Assembly (NCBI GenBank): GCA_018806985.1
Contig: JADANN010000434.1
Span: forward strand, 2,006,977 to 2,070,976
Length of the DNA stretch: 64,000 bases
Direction of reading: 5' to 3'
From: Angiostrongylus vasorum
Lineage: Eukaryota; Nematoda; Chromadorea; Rhabditida; Metastrongylidae
Position 1 is the first letter of the stretch. Every line of letters begins with the position of its first letter. Made by a program: the position numbers and the translations under genes. The notes below the pieces were generated by a model. That model saw only the letters and a program-made list of their open reading frames with translations. It did no database searches and was not told the origin of the DNA. This document shows, piece by piece, positions 11,790 through 23,609 of this stretch.

Positions 11790-11827
11790 CGGCTCTGATG
11801 AAGACGATATCGTCGAAACGTTAGCCG
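11790..11827 (+). ncRNA. Hammerhead-ribozyme-like motif (best copy)
   Basis: CGGCT then CTGATGA, an extra A, GACG-ATAT-CGTC, GAAAC, GTT, AGCCG. Stem I is a perfect CGGCT/AGCCG pair, stem II a perfect GACG/CGTC pair with an ATAT loop, and stem III is only AC/GT, the very short form described in Penelope-like elements. All core boxes (CUGAUGA, GAAA) are intact and cleavage would follow GUU. One deviation: an unpaired A lies between the CUGAUGA box and stem II, which may lower activity. No RT is visible nearby. Confidence 0.65.
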
Positions 11828-12684
11828 AAAATAAATCAACCTGGTGTAATCTTGTCAAAGAAAGAATGCATATTGATTAGTCATTCCGAGGTTAAAGGAA
11901 ACTGGATTATTCTCCCAATTCTCTTCCTTCAATTTTTTTCCACTCCAGTGGAGAAGAAAAGTGGTAACCTCTTCTCGAATTTTGCAAGCTTTTCAGCCCA
12001 ACATTTAATCCTCTTCCTTGAGCATACAACTTTCATAGTTCGAAATTTAAGAAAGACGTAAGACAAAATTTTTTTGCAAAAAATTGGTGGACTGTCTCAT
12101 TTCTATGCTTTCTCATACGTTTTGGTCCCTTTCTAACACATTCGCTGATCTATGACTCGTATATGGCTCATAATGGGCCGAAAATAATTGGGCTTTTCAA
12201 AACATTAAACAGACATATCTCGGTTTATATTAAGCTATATCGATTAAAAGAGAAACCACTAGATTCTGCAGATTCTCCCTACAAGATACGAATTTTTCTT
12301 ATTCTAGCAAACTTGAATTTTGATTTTCTGGAATGTACAATGCGTACTTTTTTCGCTTTGTTTCGTTGAAACTCGTCTTGTTGGTGTTCACGGCTTCTGA
12401 CTTTCAATTGGAATTTTCTACATTTTGCACTTCATTTTCGATTTTTCGAGACTTTCAATCTAATCTTATCTTAGAATGGAACAATGTCTTGTAAATTATA
12501 TATTACCCGGAAATATAGGGCTATGTGAAGCCTGTAAAGTCTCCATTTCCTGAAATGCTTTGAGCATCGAGAATTCACAGAAGGTTGTTGAAAAACCTGC
12601 TTGGCTATGAAAGCGTTAACATACTTTTCTTAACAGTATGGCTTTATATCCTCATAGTAGTTCATTTTTCGCTTTATTACTTAA
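11828..12684. other. No gene recognised
   Basis: AT-rich, short open frames only. Confidence 0.5.
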
Positions 12685-13017
12685 GTATAACGTATGCGTG
12701 AAAAACCTGGTCGCTACGAAAACATGATGAAAGATCACTCGACGTTATTGAACGCGCACTCGAAAGGACGATACTAGAAGTGCCCCGTATCCCCCAAGTG
12801 AGGGAAGGGATCCGAAGCTCCGATCTGCGTCAATGATAAAAAAATCAAAGACACCGTTTTACATGCCAAATTATCGATGATAAGCTGAGCTGGACACGTA
12901 ATGCGTATGAGCGAGAGCCGATTGAAAGGAGCAGTTAGCGACTGGATTCTTCGGGATGTCAAACATCCTGCGAGAAAACCACTGGTCAGACTTCTTCACG
13001 AAAATCCTAGAAGGAAG
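12685..13017 (+). mobile_element. RTE 3'-end fragment
   Basis: Matches the 30825-31150 region of the full RTE copy: YENMMKD, AGHVMRM, AVSDWILRDVKHPA and LLHENPRRK are counterparts of its C-terminal segments. Only the C-terminal coding end remains, a usual outcome of incomplete reverse transcription. Confidence 0.75.
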
Positions 13018-14249
13018 GCATTTTTATCTTTTATTTTCTGCCTACTAAAATATTGTATTGTGAGTATTGTAGTGGGCAGATCCTCAAGCCGGTGGCGAAT
13101 TCATGCGCTAAGCCGGTGACCTCTATGGATGACATGTGCGAGGAGAGAACGAAACGATTGAGAAACGTCCCTGAGAGCTGCACGACATTTGAGGACGAGT
13201 TATCTAAGTATCTAAGTAAAATGGGCAAACAAATACTAAAACTGCACAGCTTCTTTTCATTTTTATCACTCAATAATAAACCAGAACCTAGTGGTACTGT
13301 TAACTTGTTGGACATGCTACCCATCTCTTGAATTGCGACGAAACCCCATATCGAATGCTTGAATCGAGAATTTCAGCTAATTCTTTTATCACTAGTTCAG
13401 CCTCTGAATAAGGCAAAGTTCTAAACGATATTAAAACGAAGGTCTAAAATGCCTTAAAGTGTTGTTATTTCCCGCAGGAAATTTTTTTTGGCGTTTTAAA
13501 AGCACACGTCTCCTTAATAGTTATGCATCTAGCGCAGTTCTCAGTAAGTTGCTACCGTAACCCGCTATATATGCTAGATACGCATTCAGTCATCTCTCCT
13601 ATGCTAGGAATGAGTTGCATAGCGAATCGTCTCGCTGAATGATCAGTGCCGAAAGCTTTATCCCCATTATCCTTTATCCTTTACGCCATCGGTAGTCATT
13701 AGTGGGACATTGTACTTGTTAGTTAACTACTTTCTAAGGTTGCTGTCAACAACATTACATCAGTATTTATGTCTTTAACGTTTAGATGATGTCGTACTCA
13801 GCCGATTAGCCTTGTTTTCGAGGGCGAAGACGCTACGGGAAATGTTTTTCATCATTTGCAGTCGCTCTTAACCGATTGCATTTCCCGCAGTTTAAATTGC
13901 CTATCAACTTGAGAGTAGTGTAGAAATCTGGTGTACAATAAGACGAAATTCTTCACCGACCTGATTCTTTTGTTCAAGTATTGTATGCCTATTAATTGAT
14001 GTACTGTCACGCACTACAAACCGATCGATTTTCATACAATATGTTGTGGTTTACTGCGCACGTGCTCAACGCTGACTATAGCAACGTTTGGCTGAAGATT
14101 TCTGTGTTCGTCGGTATTTTTCGTTATTTTCTTCCGTTAAACGTTAAAAGAGGTTTCATTTTTCAAAAAAATAGATGTACACACAGAATTAATACTTAAA
14201 TATTGAATATTTAATAATCTCGGGATGAATTTTATGGTTTTATCATACG
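13018..14249. other. No gene recognised apart from a SINE A fragment
   Basis: Holds a 92-codon plus-strand open frame (13053-13331) overlapping a 97-codon minus-strand one, both without motifs. Confidence 0.45.
13566..13672 (+). repeat. SINE family A 3' fragment, decayed
   Basis: GATACGCATTCAGTCATCTC and ATGATCAGTGCCGAAAGCTT align with the 3' third of family A. Strongly diverged. Confidence 0.45.
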
Positions 14250-14332
14250 TATATATATAGGTATATATGTATGTATGTACATCTATACGTATACACTTAT
14301 GTATGTATGTGTATACATATACATACATATTA
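14250..14332. repeat. Microsatellite (TA/TGTA)
   Basis: Imperfect TATA/TGTA/TACA run between 14250 and 14332. Directly beside the SINE A insertion at 14341. Confidence 0.85.
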
Positions 14333-14340
14333 ACGATAGA

Positions 14341-14615
14341 AAAGGATAAAGCTCTCGGCGTTGATCAATCCATGAGGGATGCGCCATCTATTCGACTCCA
14401 TTAACATCGTTGGAGGTGGTTGAATGCATATCTGGCCTTTGCAATGACTCGCAGTGGCCTACCGATGTATCGGGCCAGTACTGCTATCCTCCCAGACAAA
14501 TCTGGTACCAATTTTCCGACCCCGGAGGATGGAGGGCCTGGTGAGCCATGGGCACGGAGATCGATTCCACGTGTGCATTGCAAGGGACCCTCCGACCACT
14601 GCGCCACACGCGCCC
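14341..14615 (-). repeat. SINE family A copy
   Basis: Complete minus-strand copy from AAAGGATAAAGCTCTCGGCG to the head GCGCCACACGCGCCC. Flanked by ATACATAT-like sequence on both sides, a possible target-site duplication made unclear by the neighbouring microsatellite. Confidence 0.85.
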
Positions 14616-14739
14616 TTGTGCCATAGATACATATATTGCAACAAATCAAAGTAGAAATGCTTGCAATTACAGATTGACTTAACTATTGCTTGAGTAAAAA
14701 CTGTAACTGATTCCAACTTCGTTTTTTGACTTCTGTTAT

Positions 14740-16142
14740 CGGTTAATTACAATCGATAACCAATCAAAAATTATAACTCTAACACTTAATTACTTTGATG
14801 ATTACATGACTCGTCCTGTATTGTGCGTTCCTCACGTGTTTCTGCACTTGATGCATAGAGGTGGTCCAATTAGACGGTGGGTTCGCTCGCACGGGACATC
14901 TGTTTTTATTGACGTTAAGAGCCGGTGGGGGCGTGGTTCTCACTGGAATCCCACGATTGCCGTGCTAAGACATTTCATGCTCTTCACATATGGCAACCAC
15001 AGGTGGTTCTTATGGATTTGGCGATGCTTTGTTGCTTACGATAGCTCCCAAGTGGCAGCGTGTCCCGCTATTGCTCTACCGACCGATCGAGTACTGTATA
15101 AGAAGCCAAATATTCTTTGCTACAGAAAAGAAAAAGTTATCAATAATAACAACCGAATAACGTAGAAGAATTTACGCCCACATTAGTCGAAAATTATCCA
15201 AATGTTTTTTCTCTGTGGCATGCATTATCGCTCCATTCCTCTGTTCGCCTTCGTTCTGTGGCCGGAAAAGTTGTTTCTTAAGAAATAAGGGCTTAGGAGT
15301 TTTTTAACCACTGTGTGAGATCTAAATCTGGTTATCGATCAATCCATAAACCATCTTAGTTTTGTTTCAAATTCATTTTTTCAAAATAGTGAGGAAAGGA
15401 AGCAGTTTCCACTTTTGGAAACTGTAGAGCTTCGATTTTTAATGTCGTTCTTTGTTGATCTTTTTGATGGACCTATTTTTGTCCTTCATTCAGTTTTTCT
15501 AACGTGTATAGGATCAGTTTAGTCGCCAGTCCGATTCTACCAGGGAGTACTGGGAAGACCTTTCGCACCCATCCATCGATGACATTCCAGACAGTGGTGT
15601 TCAGCTTTCTCGTTGTGCTTCCGATTCTATTCCGTTCTTTTGAGTGTTCGTCGATCATCGTCATCGCCCTACCGTTTTCTGACTGTTTATCAGTGAAATC
15701 GCAGAAATTGTGAAGTGAAAGTCCAAATGGCCACCGCTTCAGCCGATTCAAAAACGCTTGATAAGATAAGCAAGAAAGGATGGAGCTATCAGACCAGGTG
15801 AGATCTTCTCGAATATTCGAATAGAATGTTTTGCTTGCTAAAACCGCTTACGCTACTCATAAATCCTGCAGAAAGAACACACTAAAGGGTCTTTTGTGTT
15901 CGCGATATGGTAGATCTTCTCGAACATTAGGGATCTGTATGTTTTGCTCGCTCTAATATTTACTCAGCCACACCGCATTCATTTGATTCATTTACTAGTT
16001 CTTCCCATTACGAGTTATTTTGCCGTCACTAAATTTTAATAAATCTGTTTTCCTTTGAATAGAAGTCTTAAGTCATTACATCTTTTAGAGAGTCTTTCAA
16101 TATTACTTTTTTATTTACTGCCTATTACAATTTTTTGACGAC
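14740..16142. other. No gene recognised
   Basis: A 119-codon open frame at 14806-15165 and a 92-codon minus frame at 15473-15751 have no family resemblance I can name. Confidence 0.45.
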
Positions 16143-16450
16143 AAGGTATTATGTGTGATACAACCACAACAATGCTGAGATATTTGCAAAACTCCGAACC
16201 GCAGGTGCCTGCGGTGGGGAACGAACGCGCCTACTACTCTTTCCGGGGGATAACGCGTTCACCACCACACCATGCGCGTCCTTCGTTTCGCCTCTCTCTC
16301 AGCCAGTTCGACCATCGCCATCAGCAATCACCCACCAGCGGGATTGACCCAGGAACCCCCAAATCAGCAACGAACCCAGTTAAGCCGAGGTTGTAGTCAA
16401 AATCACAATGTTAACTTTTATTTACTGCCTATTAGAGTTTTTCATGGCTT
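16143..16450 (-). repeat. SINE family B copy, complete
   Basis: From TTTTGACGACAAGGTATTAT via CGCAGGTGCCTGCGGTGGGG and ACGCGTTCACCACCACACCA to the far block CACCAGCGGGATTGACCCAG and AATGTTAACTTTTATTTACT. Confidence 0.85.
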
Positions 16451-16508
16451 TGATTCCTATGGCTTGAAAAGTTTAAATGATTTCTTTTTATGAAATCTGT
16501 ACTTATGT

Positions 16509-16780
16509 GGGGCGCTTGTGGCGCAGTGATAGGAGGCGCCCTGCATCACATACGTGGAATCGATCCTAGCGTGCACGGCCCACCAAGCTCTCCATCTCTC
16601 CAGGGTCGACAAATTGGTACCAGACTTGTCTGGGAGGATATCAGCACTTTCTCGATACATCGGTAGGCCACCGCGAGTCATTGTAAAGGCCAGATATGCA
16701 TTCGATCATTTCCAGCGATGTTTAGTGAAGTCGAATGCATGGCGCATCCCTAAAGGGATTGATCAACGCCGAGAGCTTTA
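16509..16780 (+). repeat. SINE family A copy
   Basis: Head GGCGCTTGTGGCGCAGTGAT, body TACCAGACTTGTCTGGGAGG, 3' end TTGATCAACGCCGAGAGC. Lies 60 bases right of a family B copy. Confidence 0.85.
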
Positions 16781-17261
16781 TTATTCATATTCATATTTGT
16801 TATTCGTATTTGTGTCTAGACAGGAATAATTTCACTCAATTTTTTTTTGGTTTTTTTTCGCTTTCGCAATTAGCCTTGTCTTGCTTGATTTTTATGTGAG
16901 TTCTTGTAGGTTTTTTTTCTTCTTGATTTCCTTTTGTACTTAAAGTGACTTTAGTGTGATATACTTGTAGTGAATTTGTAATGTCGTATTTTCATCTACA
17001 TAACTCGTCTGGTATTTCACTAACTTACATTTATCTTGTTTTTCGTCGTGCTCATTTCGCGTGGATTTTTGGTTACACATCCAGAAAGGCGATGGATTTA
17101 GCTTAAGGCCTAACACATAAGTCAAATTGAACTTGACGTCTTCATGTTTGCTCCACGACGGCTTCTATTGGTATTCTGGCGCGAAATTGGCGAATAAGAA
17201 TAAAAGCACTCTCAGCTTATCCTTAACTCTTAACTACTGCGTATTACTTTTTTTCAAAGCA

Positions 17262-17385
17262 GGGTACTGTGTTGAATACAACCACAGTAGTGCTGTGATA
17301 TGAGCAAAGTTTACATCCACGGTTGGGCTCGAACTCTTGGCTTATGCTCATCCATAGTCGACGTCTATGGTGCCAACGACAGAAT
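17262..17385 (-). repeat. SINE with family B tail and another tRNA-like head
   Basis: GCAGGGTACTGTGTTGAATA and GCTGTGATATGAGCAAAGTT resemble the B tail; the head (TCCACGGTTGGGCTCGAACT, B-box like on the minus strand) is different again. Confidence 0.5.
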
Positions 17386-17389
17386 TCTG

Positions 17390-18114
17390 AGCTTATCAAC
17401 GACATAGACGTTCAGAACAATTCGTCTGGGAGTGAATATAATGTTTGGAAACGTCGAAGACTATGGCGTTCGTTAGTGTCTTTTCAGTGACAAGTTTCTG
17501 CGAGCAGATGTATTTGTCAAGCGATGGTGGACGTGTCAGGGAAAAAAACTTTCACAACGGATTTTCTTCCCACAAGCGCATAGAACGTTTTCCTATTTTT
17601 CTTGAAACCTTACATTTTTAGCTTGTTTTCGTCATGGGCACTCAAGATGAAAGTGATGATGATTTCGTTAAGATTCTCCTTTCTAACATGACCATTTAGT
17701 TGGTTTTAATACTTTCCATTCAACTGTTAATGAGAAAGATGAGAATTTCTTCAAGATTCTTCTTGATCGAGCACTTTTTTCTTCACGATTAAGTTCCTCA
17801 ACCTCATCTGGAATTCAGAAGTTATCAAAGGGAGTTGAATGAGTTTAGCTGATTTGTTTGACAAACGGCTAATTACTAGATTCACTAGGTAATTTCGTCA
17901 GTGGACCAGAAATTAACTACAACAATTGCAGAAACTTTTTGTTCTCTACATCAAACATGCTGCGAGAAGCCAATGCGAACACGGTCGACACCTTTCCTTC
18001 CTTCGCAAATTAACAATCATCGCACGAATTGACCACTTTAGACCGATTTTCACATTCATTTCGTTCTGACTTTCCGCAGTTTTGTTGTTAGAATAATCAG
18101 TTAGAAGACGTGGA
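17390..18114. other. No gene recognised
   Basis: AT-rich, no open frame above 60 codons. Confidence 0.5.
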
Positions 18115-18465
18115 TGAGTTTAGCGCAGTGCTTAGGATTGTCCTGCGAAACACACAGCGTCGTTAGTTCTATCTCCCATCGTGGGCCGACGAATTCCGTC
18201 CCACTTAGATTCGGAAATTTGGCGGTATGCTTGTTTGTGAAAAGCTCCCTCCAATCAAGAAAGGATATCGATGAAAAAATCCTGTGACAGGAAAGCTTTA
18301 CAGGAGTATTTTAGGGTTAGATGAAGATTGAATTGGATTTAAACAGAGTTTATGTAAAGGAAACAAAGTCCTTCAAATCCCAGCTGAACTTACACGCAAA
18401 TCCGTAGGGTTTTCGTAGTTGATGGATCCAAGATAAGGAACCGAATGTAATAAATGCTGGAAATA
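18115..18465 (+). repeat. SINE family D-like copy, decayed
   Basis: Head GAGTTTAGCGCAGTGCTTAG with GTTAGTTCTATCTCCCATCG; the tail GAACCGAATGTAATAAATGC fits the family D body loosely. Confidence 0.45.
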
Positions 18466-18490
18466 AGGGCGAATATTTGGAGTCAATTCA

Positions 18491-18777
18491 AAACAGGATA
18501 AAGGATAAAGCTCTCGGTGTTGATCAATCCCTGAGGGGTGCGCCATGCATTCGACTTCATTAAGTATCGTTGGAGGTGACTGAATGCATATCTGGCCTTT
18601 ACAATGACTCGCGGTGGCCTACCGATGTATCGAGCCAGTGCTGCTATCCTCCCAGAGAAGTCTGGTATCAATTTGCCGACCCTGGAGAAATGGAAGGCTT
18701 GGTGGGCCATGGGCGCGGGGATCGATTCCACAGGGTGTGTCGCAGTGGCGCCTCTAACCACTGCGCCACACGCGCCT
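18491..18777 (-). repeat. SINE family A copy with target-site duplication
   Basis: Complete minus-strand copy. Flanks GAGTCAATTCA (18480-18490) and GAGTCGATTCA (18778-18788) match at 10 of 11 positions, an aged target-site duplication. Confidence 0.87.
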
Positions 18778-18789
18778 GAGTCGATTCAT

Positions 18790-19784
18790 ATAGAATGGAA
18801 ATAACGAGCAAATATATTGTGCGTTAAATGTAACATGCCATGAGGACACCATTCGAGCTGAAACCCGGCTAGGTGATGTTCTCGGAGAGGTGTGCGTAGC
18901 GTACTTCCATGATGGTCGGGCCGCTCGTGCTGTTAGCATATGATCTGGTCTTGCTCAGTTGAAAATAGTTCCAACAAGAAAGTCTTTCCTTCCATTATCT
19001 TATAGTTTTCTATATTTTTTCTACAACTGGTTCTTGCTGGAGGGCGTTCCAGGAGGCCGAAGAGGCTAAAATTTGAATCACATCGCTTTCGATGTGTTTT
19101 TCATTACTTTCACTCGTATTGAAATCTTTCCGCTTGTATCCCATAATTTTTCTTATTGTGATAACACTGTGAATTGACGTACTTTGTCGAGAATTGTAGT
19201 GCCTCGACAAAGTAAAAAATAATCGTAGTGCTGCCTTCACAGATCACCACGCATCCACTTGATGACGATTTCGAATAAGAAGGAAAAAAATTCGAATATT
19301 CGATTATTCGAATACTCTGGATCTTTATGGAGACTTTTTCCTACCTACCGGCCAAGCTATCCAACTTTCTGTTGCCACGAAACGACTTTACCTAATATTA
19401 TTAAAATACTTTGAAATACACTACGTGACTGTTAATATGATAAGCCATCTACGATATTTACCAATATTCATTTCTTTTTAGCCAATCCATTCATATGTAT
19501 ATAACAAAAAGTCAGCTCGCTGCCTTCATTTTATTTCTAGTGGCAGTGATTTGTCTCTAAGATCCACTATCATTCATTCTGTTTACCAATTTGCTTACAA
19601 ACAAGTCGAAACTATCAAATGGTCATCGTTGGTGAATTTTACGGATTACTAATGTTCTCCAGTTCTCACTAGTAAAACCAGTTTTTTTTATCTTATTGTG
19701 TTCACTTATAGATTTTTTATTTCACCAGCAAAATGACGTTTAATTCTTTGAAGCATATTATGATTTTTTACACAAACTTTGTTA
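18790..19784. other. No gene recognised
   Basis: AT-rich; contains a small palindrome TTCGAATATTCGATTATTCG near 19291. Confidence 0.5.
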
Positions 19785-20140
19785 ACTTTGCAAAACTCGG
19801 TCCGTAGGTGTCTGCGGTGGGGAACGAACGCGCTATTATGCTTTCCACAGTCCACGCATTCACCACCACACCATGCCGGTCCTTTTGCTAGTCGCACTTA
19901 TCGATAGAAAACTAGCTGAGAGACATCTTTCTGCTGATGGCACTGAACGATAGAACTAGCTGAGAGATAGGGCTAAACGAATGACCCGCATGGTGTGGTG
20001 GTGAACGCGTTATTCCCGGAAAGAGTAATAGCGCGTTCGTTTCCCTACAGACACCTGTGGTTCGGAGTTTTGAAAAATATCTCAGCATAGTTATGGTTGT
20101 ATTTCGCATAATACCTTGCCGTGAAAAATTGTAGGAGGCA
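19785..20140. repeat. SINE family B inverted pair
   Basis: A minus-strand part (19795-19935: GTGTCTGCGGTGGGGAACGA, CATTCACCACCACACCATGC) meets a plus-strand part (19975-20140: CCGCATGGTGTGGTGGTGAA, GCGCGTTCGTTTCCCTACAG, ATATCTCAGCATAG) across a short spacer with CTAGCTGAGAGA in both halves. The halves are not identical (the left reads CGCTATTATGCTTTCCACAG). Confidence 0.75.
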
Positions 20141-20576
20141 GCAAATAAAAAAGTACACTTTGTTAACTTTGCGAGAAACTAATCGATCGCTGCATGTTTT
20201 TTGTCCAAATGGTATTTTTGCTAGTTTGGCGCGATTTTCCCTGAGCCCCGCGAAAACTATGAGACCCCTCTCCTAAGTTGTCATCATTACCAATCTTTTT
20301 TGGTTGGAAGAACCGCTTTTCATCTTGTGATTGGGTTGTCACCATGAAAGAGGCGATTCCATGTATTGCCTCACAACTAACTAGGCTTCGGGATGGGGAT
20401 TTCGAACTCGTTCTCTACTCAAATGACCTTCTGAGAGGATTCGACTTTGCTTCAGATTAAAATACCATGCTCAGAAACTCCCCGTTGCTATGGAGAGGTG
20501 TCAAACTATTGATGAGATATAATATTCACTAGAACAAAAAGTGAGGAGCTGGAAATCACTCAGTAATTACTTTAAA

Positions 20577-20840
20577 GACGTGTGTAGTCCAGTGGTCAAA
20601 AGTGCCTTGCAATGCACCAGTGCTAGGTGGCTCAATCCCGCGCCCAAGGCTATCAATCCAAGCTCTTCATCCCTCCAGGGTCAGAATTATGATATCAGAC
20701 CTCTCTTGAAGGTTAAAACAATGACTTCGTAAATTAGTAAGCGTTGAAAGTCATAGATCAAATATGTACTTAATCACTTCTTGGGTTCTACGAATGAATC
20801 CCAATGCATACCCATCCATAGGAGAGTGATCAGAGCTTTA
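20577..20840 (+). repeat. SINE family A copy, decayed
   Basis: Head GTGTGTAGTCCAGTGGTCAA and GGCTCAATCCCGCGCC are recognisable; the body is heavily diverged, ending near AGTGATCAGAGCTTTATGAG. Confidence 0.6.
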
Positions 20841-20844
20841 TGAG

Positions 20845-21639
20845 TTATTCCTTTAACTATTTACAAGTCTTTTTATTTAATATAAACTATTCTGGCATCC
20901 ACTCTGCATCCAGTAAATTTTCCAATAAGTTTATCTCTCCGCTCGCATGTTCGTGTCTTCGTTGCTGCTTTTGAAATAATCAAGGTCCGATCGTATCATA
21001 TAAATCACACTGTATTTTGCATATTATCCTGTTCTACTACGTTGTTCTTCTAATAATTCAACGTGTTTCTGGAACGAAAGTGGTTTTTTTCTTTTGATCG
21101 CAGTGATTCTTTTCAAAGGAATCGCCCATTCACTTTGTCGTAGTAAAAGTGCACTTTTTGCGCCAAACAACTTCCAGTGACATAAGTTTGCATTTAGCGT
21201 TATACTTCAGCTGTAGCAAACTTATTCGATTATCGACACTAAGACTTACTTTTGATGGGTTAATAATGGCAAGTGACGCGTCATCTCCGCAGTCGGTTAA
21301 AAAAAATCAATACCTATTCCCTGCGTTCGGTATAGATTTGCACCGCGATAGAGTGACGTATTCCTACTTCAAAATGAAAAAAGACAAAAAAAGTTGGAAA
21401 ATTACGAATTGAGTCTGGAAGAAGTTGCTGCAGATTTATGTTTGATATGTTACTTTGCTCGATGGATTTCATCTCATTCTTTGCCCCCTCTCTCTCTCTC
21501 TCTGTCTCTCCTTCTCTCCCTAATTCTTTTTCATCTTTGTTATTGTTTTCTGTGAATGCATTTTTTCTTCTACCTGGAGTTTCATGCATGTATAACCCTG
21601 TAATTTATGTTTGCTTTCTTATTTCCTGCCTACGACAAT
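20845..21639. other. No gene recognised
   Basis: Only the CT microsatellite stands out. Confidence 0.5.
21485..21522. repeat. Microsatellite (CT)n
   Basis: CTCTCTCTCTCTC with interruptions. Confidence 0.8.
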
Positions 21640-21800
21640 TCTCACGACAGGGTATTATGCGAAATCAGCCACAACGGTACTGAGATGTTCGCAAAACTCT
21701 AGCCCTTGGGCCAGATCGAACCACGATTTCCCTTTCCAGGTGCTCGTGCCTTACACACTGTGCCACGGAGGCCTTTGCTCTGCGTTTCTCTCACCTAGTT
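21640..21800 (-). repeat. SINE with family B body and a different tRNA-like head
   Basis: The body GACAGGGTATTATGCGAAAT and GAGATGTTCGCAAAACTC is family B, but the head (minus strand TGGCACAGTGTGTAAGGCAC and GGTTCGATCTGGCCC) differs from the usual TGGTGTGGTGGTGAACG head. Confidence 0.65.
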
Positions 21801-22979
21801 TTCTATCTGCCAGTGCCATTTGTAATCTATGTTTTTACTTCATTCGGTTTTTGTGTTTTTTTATAACTAATGACATCCTCTTATTTCTCTTGTCTGAAGT
21901 TTCCTTCATCATTCATTTACAGTCCTTCATCGTCTAATGTGGCCAAAATTGTTACCCAGTTATTTTACAACATCTAAACTTACGAACTTTCTTGAAAAGA
22001 ATCCTATACTTAGTACAAAAATCAGTACTTTTACGACTTTCGACATGACGTCATGTTTCTGGTTTAGTTTCCTTGACGAAAACTCCATAGAATTCCCTCG
22101 AATACTCGTACACTCGAAGTGGAATGTGGTGATCCGATTTCCTTACATTCAAATGTAAGCAAATTTCATGGACTGAATCGCAGCTACTAGGATATTCATG
22201 GGTTCCGAACTGACATGATGTTCATCAGTCAGAGCGTCACCGTTCTGGTAAATGAGTTCAGCGTTTTAACTCCTATGACAAATTGGGAGCCAACTGTCGC
22301 TTTCCTTTTAAAAAAGCTGATTTATAGAACTGAGGAACGCATTACTTAGAAGTCTACATTTTCCTGAAATACAACCTGCGAACCTCTCTTGCACGGATTT
22401 CTCGGAGCTTGACGAAAAAAATCTGAACAGTTCAGCAAATTACTGATTAGATGAAAACCTGCTTTGCCTCCGAAGATCCTTTCTGAATGCGGGAGTTGTT
22501 CAAGTTGTTTGTTGAAGTAGAAGTAGAATGTTAGAAAACGTGACAACTATTCAGCAGTACTTTTTCGCCGTATCAGTAATCTATGCCGTCTCATGGTGCT
22601 CTTCTGGATGAGGAATTGCGGACCATTCATCTAGATTCTTTTCCTACCGTAGTATTCTGCTGTTTGTTCCTGACGGCAGTTTGTCTTGAGCGTCGTTTCA
22701 AGCATGTTAATCCCTTATTTAAATCCTACCTTGACTGTACACTAAACCTAAACCCTTGATTTACCTTGATCCAGTGTTTCCCAGTCTATTTAACCCACAC
22801 AGATATATTGCGCCATTAACGGTAGAAATGATATTGCAGGCTTTAAAAATCATAATGAAAGGGAAGCAGAGTAAGATAGAGATTTAAGTTGAGATCAACA
22901 GTTTGGCTTTTTATTACTAATTTATTGTTTTTTTCTTTGACGAGCAGAGACGACGTTGTTGCTGCATTTATTTCACAAT
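21801..22979. other. No gene recognised
   Basis: Short chance open frames; right end leads into the decayed hammerhead-like motif. Confidence 0.5.
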
Positions 22980-23016
22980 AGCTAACGTTTCGCCGGATTT
23001 CGCCTGCTTCAGAACC
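22980..23016 (-). ncRNA. Hammerhead-like motif, decayed
   Basis: Minus strand reads CTGAAGC, AGGCGAAATCCGGC, GAAACGTTAGC. The right-hand box and GTT cleavage triplet are intact; the CTGATGA box is altered. It is in a stretch (about 22800-23060) that resembles a Penelope arm terminus but has no second arm that I can see. Confidence 0.4.
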
Positions 23017-23332
23017 AGGAACGATCAATTTTATGTGCAGCCTAGTCATTCTGGTACTTCTATGACTCTGCAGAAATATCCAGAACCTAAAAATAAATCC
23101 AAAAGCTGTAAGACTTTTGAAAAACTAAAAATCGATTAGGAGAGTAAAAAAAATTAACAAAATCCATTAAATTAATTTTTGGTATAATGTCATTCTGTTT
23201 GGGTTCTCGGCAATCGCGTTCTTTTCACTGTTTTTGGGTCTTTCTCTTAGGATCATGGAAGTATTTGGCTGAGTACATTACACATCAGTAGAAAGTCAGT
23301 GTTGGGAATTACTCATTACTAATATTTTTAAC

Positions 23333-23606
23333 CGGGAGCATGTAGCGCAATAGTCGGAGGCGCCCTGCAGCACACACGTGAAATCGATCCCCGCGCCCAT
23401 GGCCCACCAAGCCCTCCATCCTTGCGGGGTCGGAAAATTGATACCAGACTTTTCTGGGAGGATATTACTACTGCCACGATACATCCGTAGGCCACTGCGA
23501 GTCACTGTAAAGGCCAGATATGCATTCAATCACCTCCAAGCGATGCTTAATGAAGTCGAATGCATGGTGCATCCCTAAAGAGATTGATCAACGCTGAGAG
23601 CTTTAT
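23333..23606 (+). repeat. SINE family A copy
   Basis: Head GCATGTAGCGCAATAGTCGG, GAAATCGATCCCCGCGCCCA, 3' end TTGATCAACGCTGAGAGC. Confidence 0.85.
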
Positions 23607-23609
23607 TTT

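Noticed and set aside
14806..15165. 119-codon plus-strand open frame
   Set aside because: Composition looks non-coding and no domain is recognisable; not counted as a gene.
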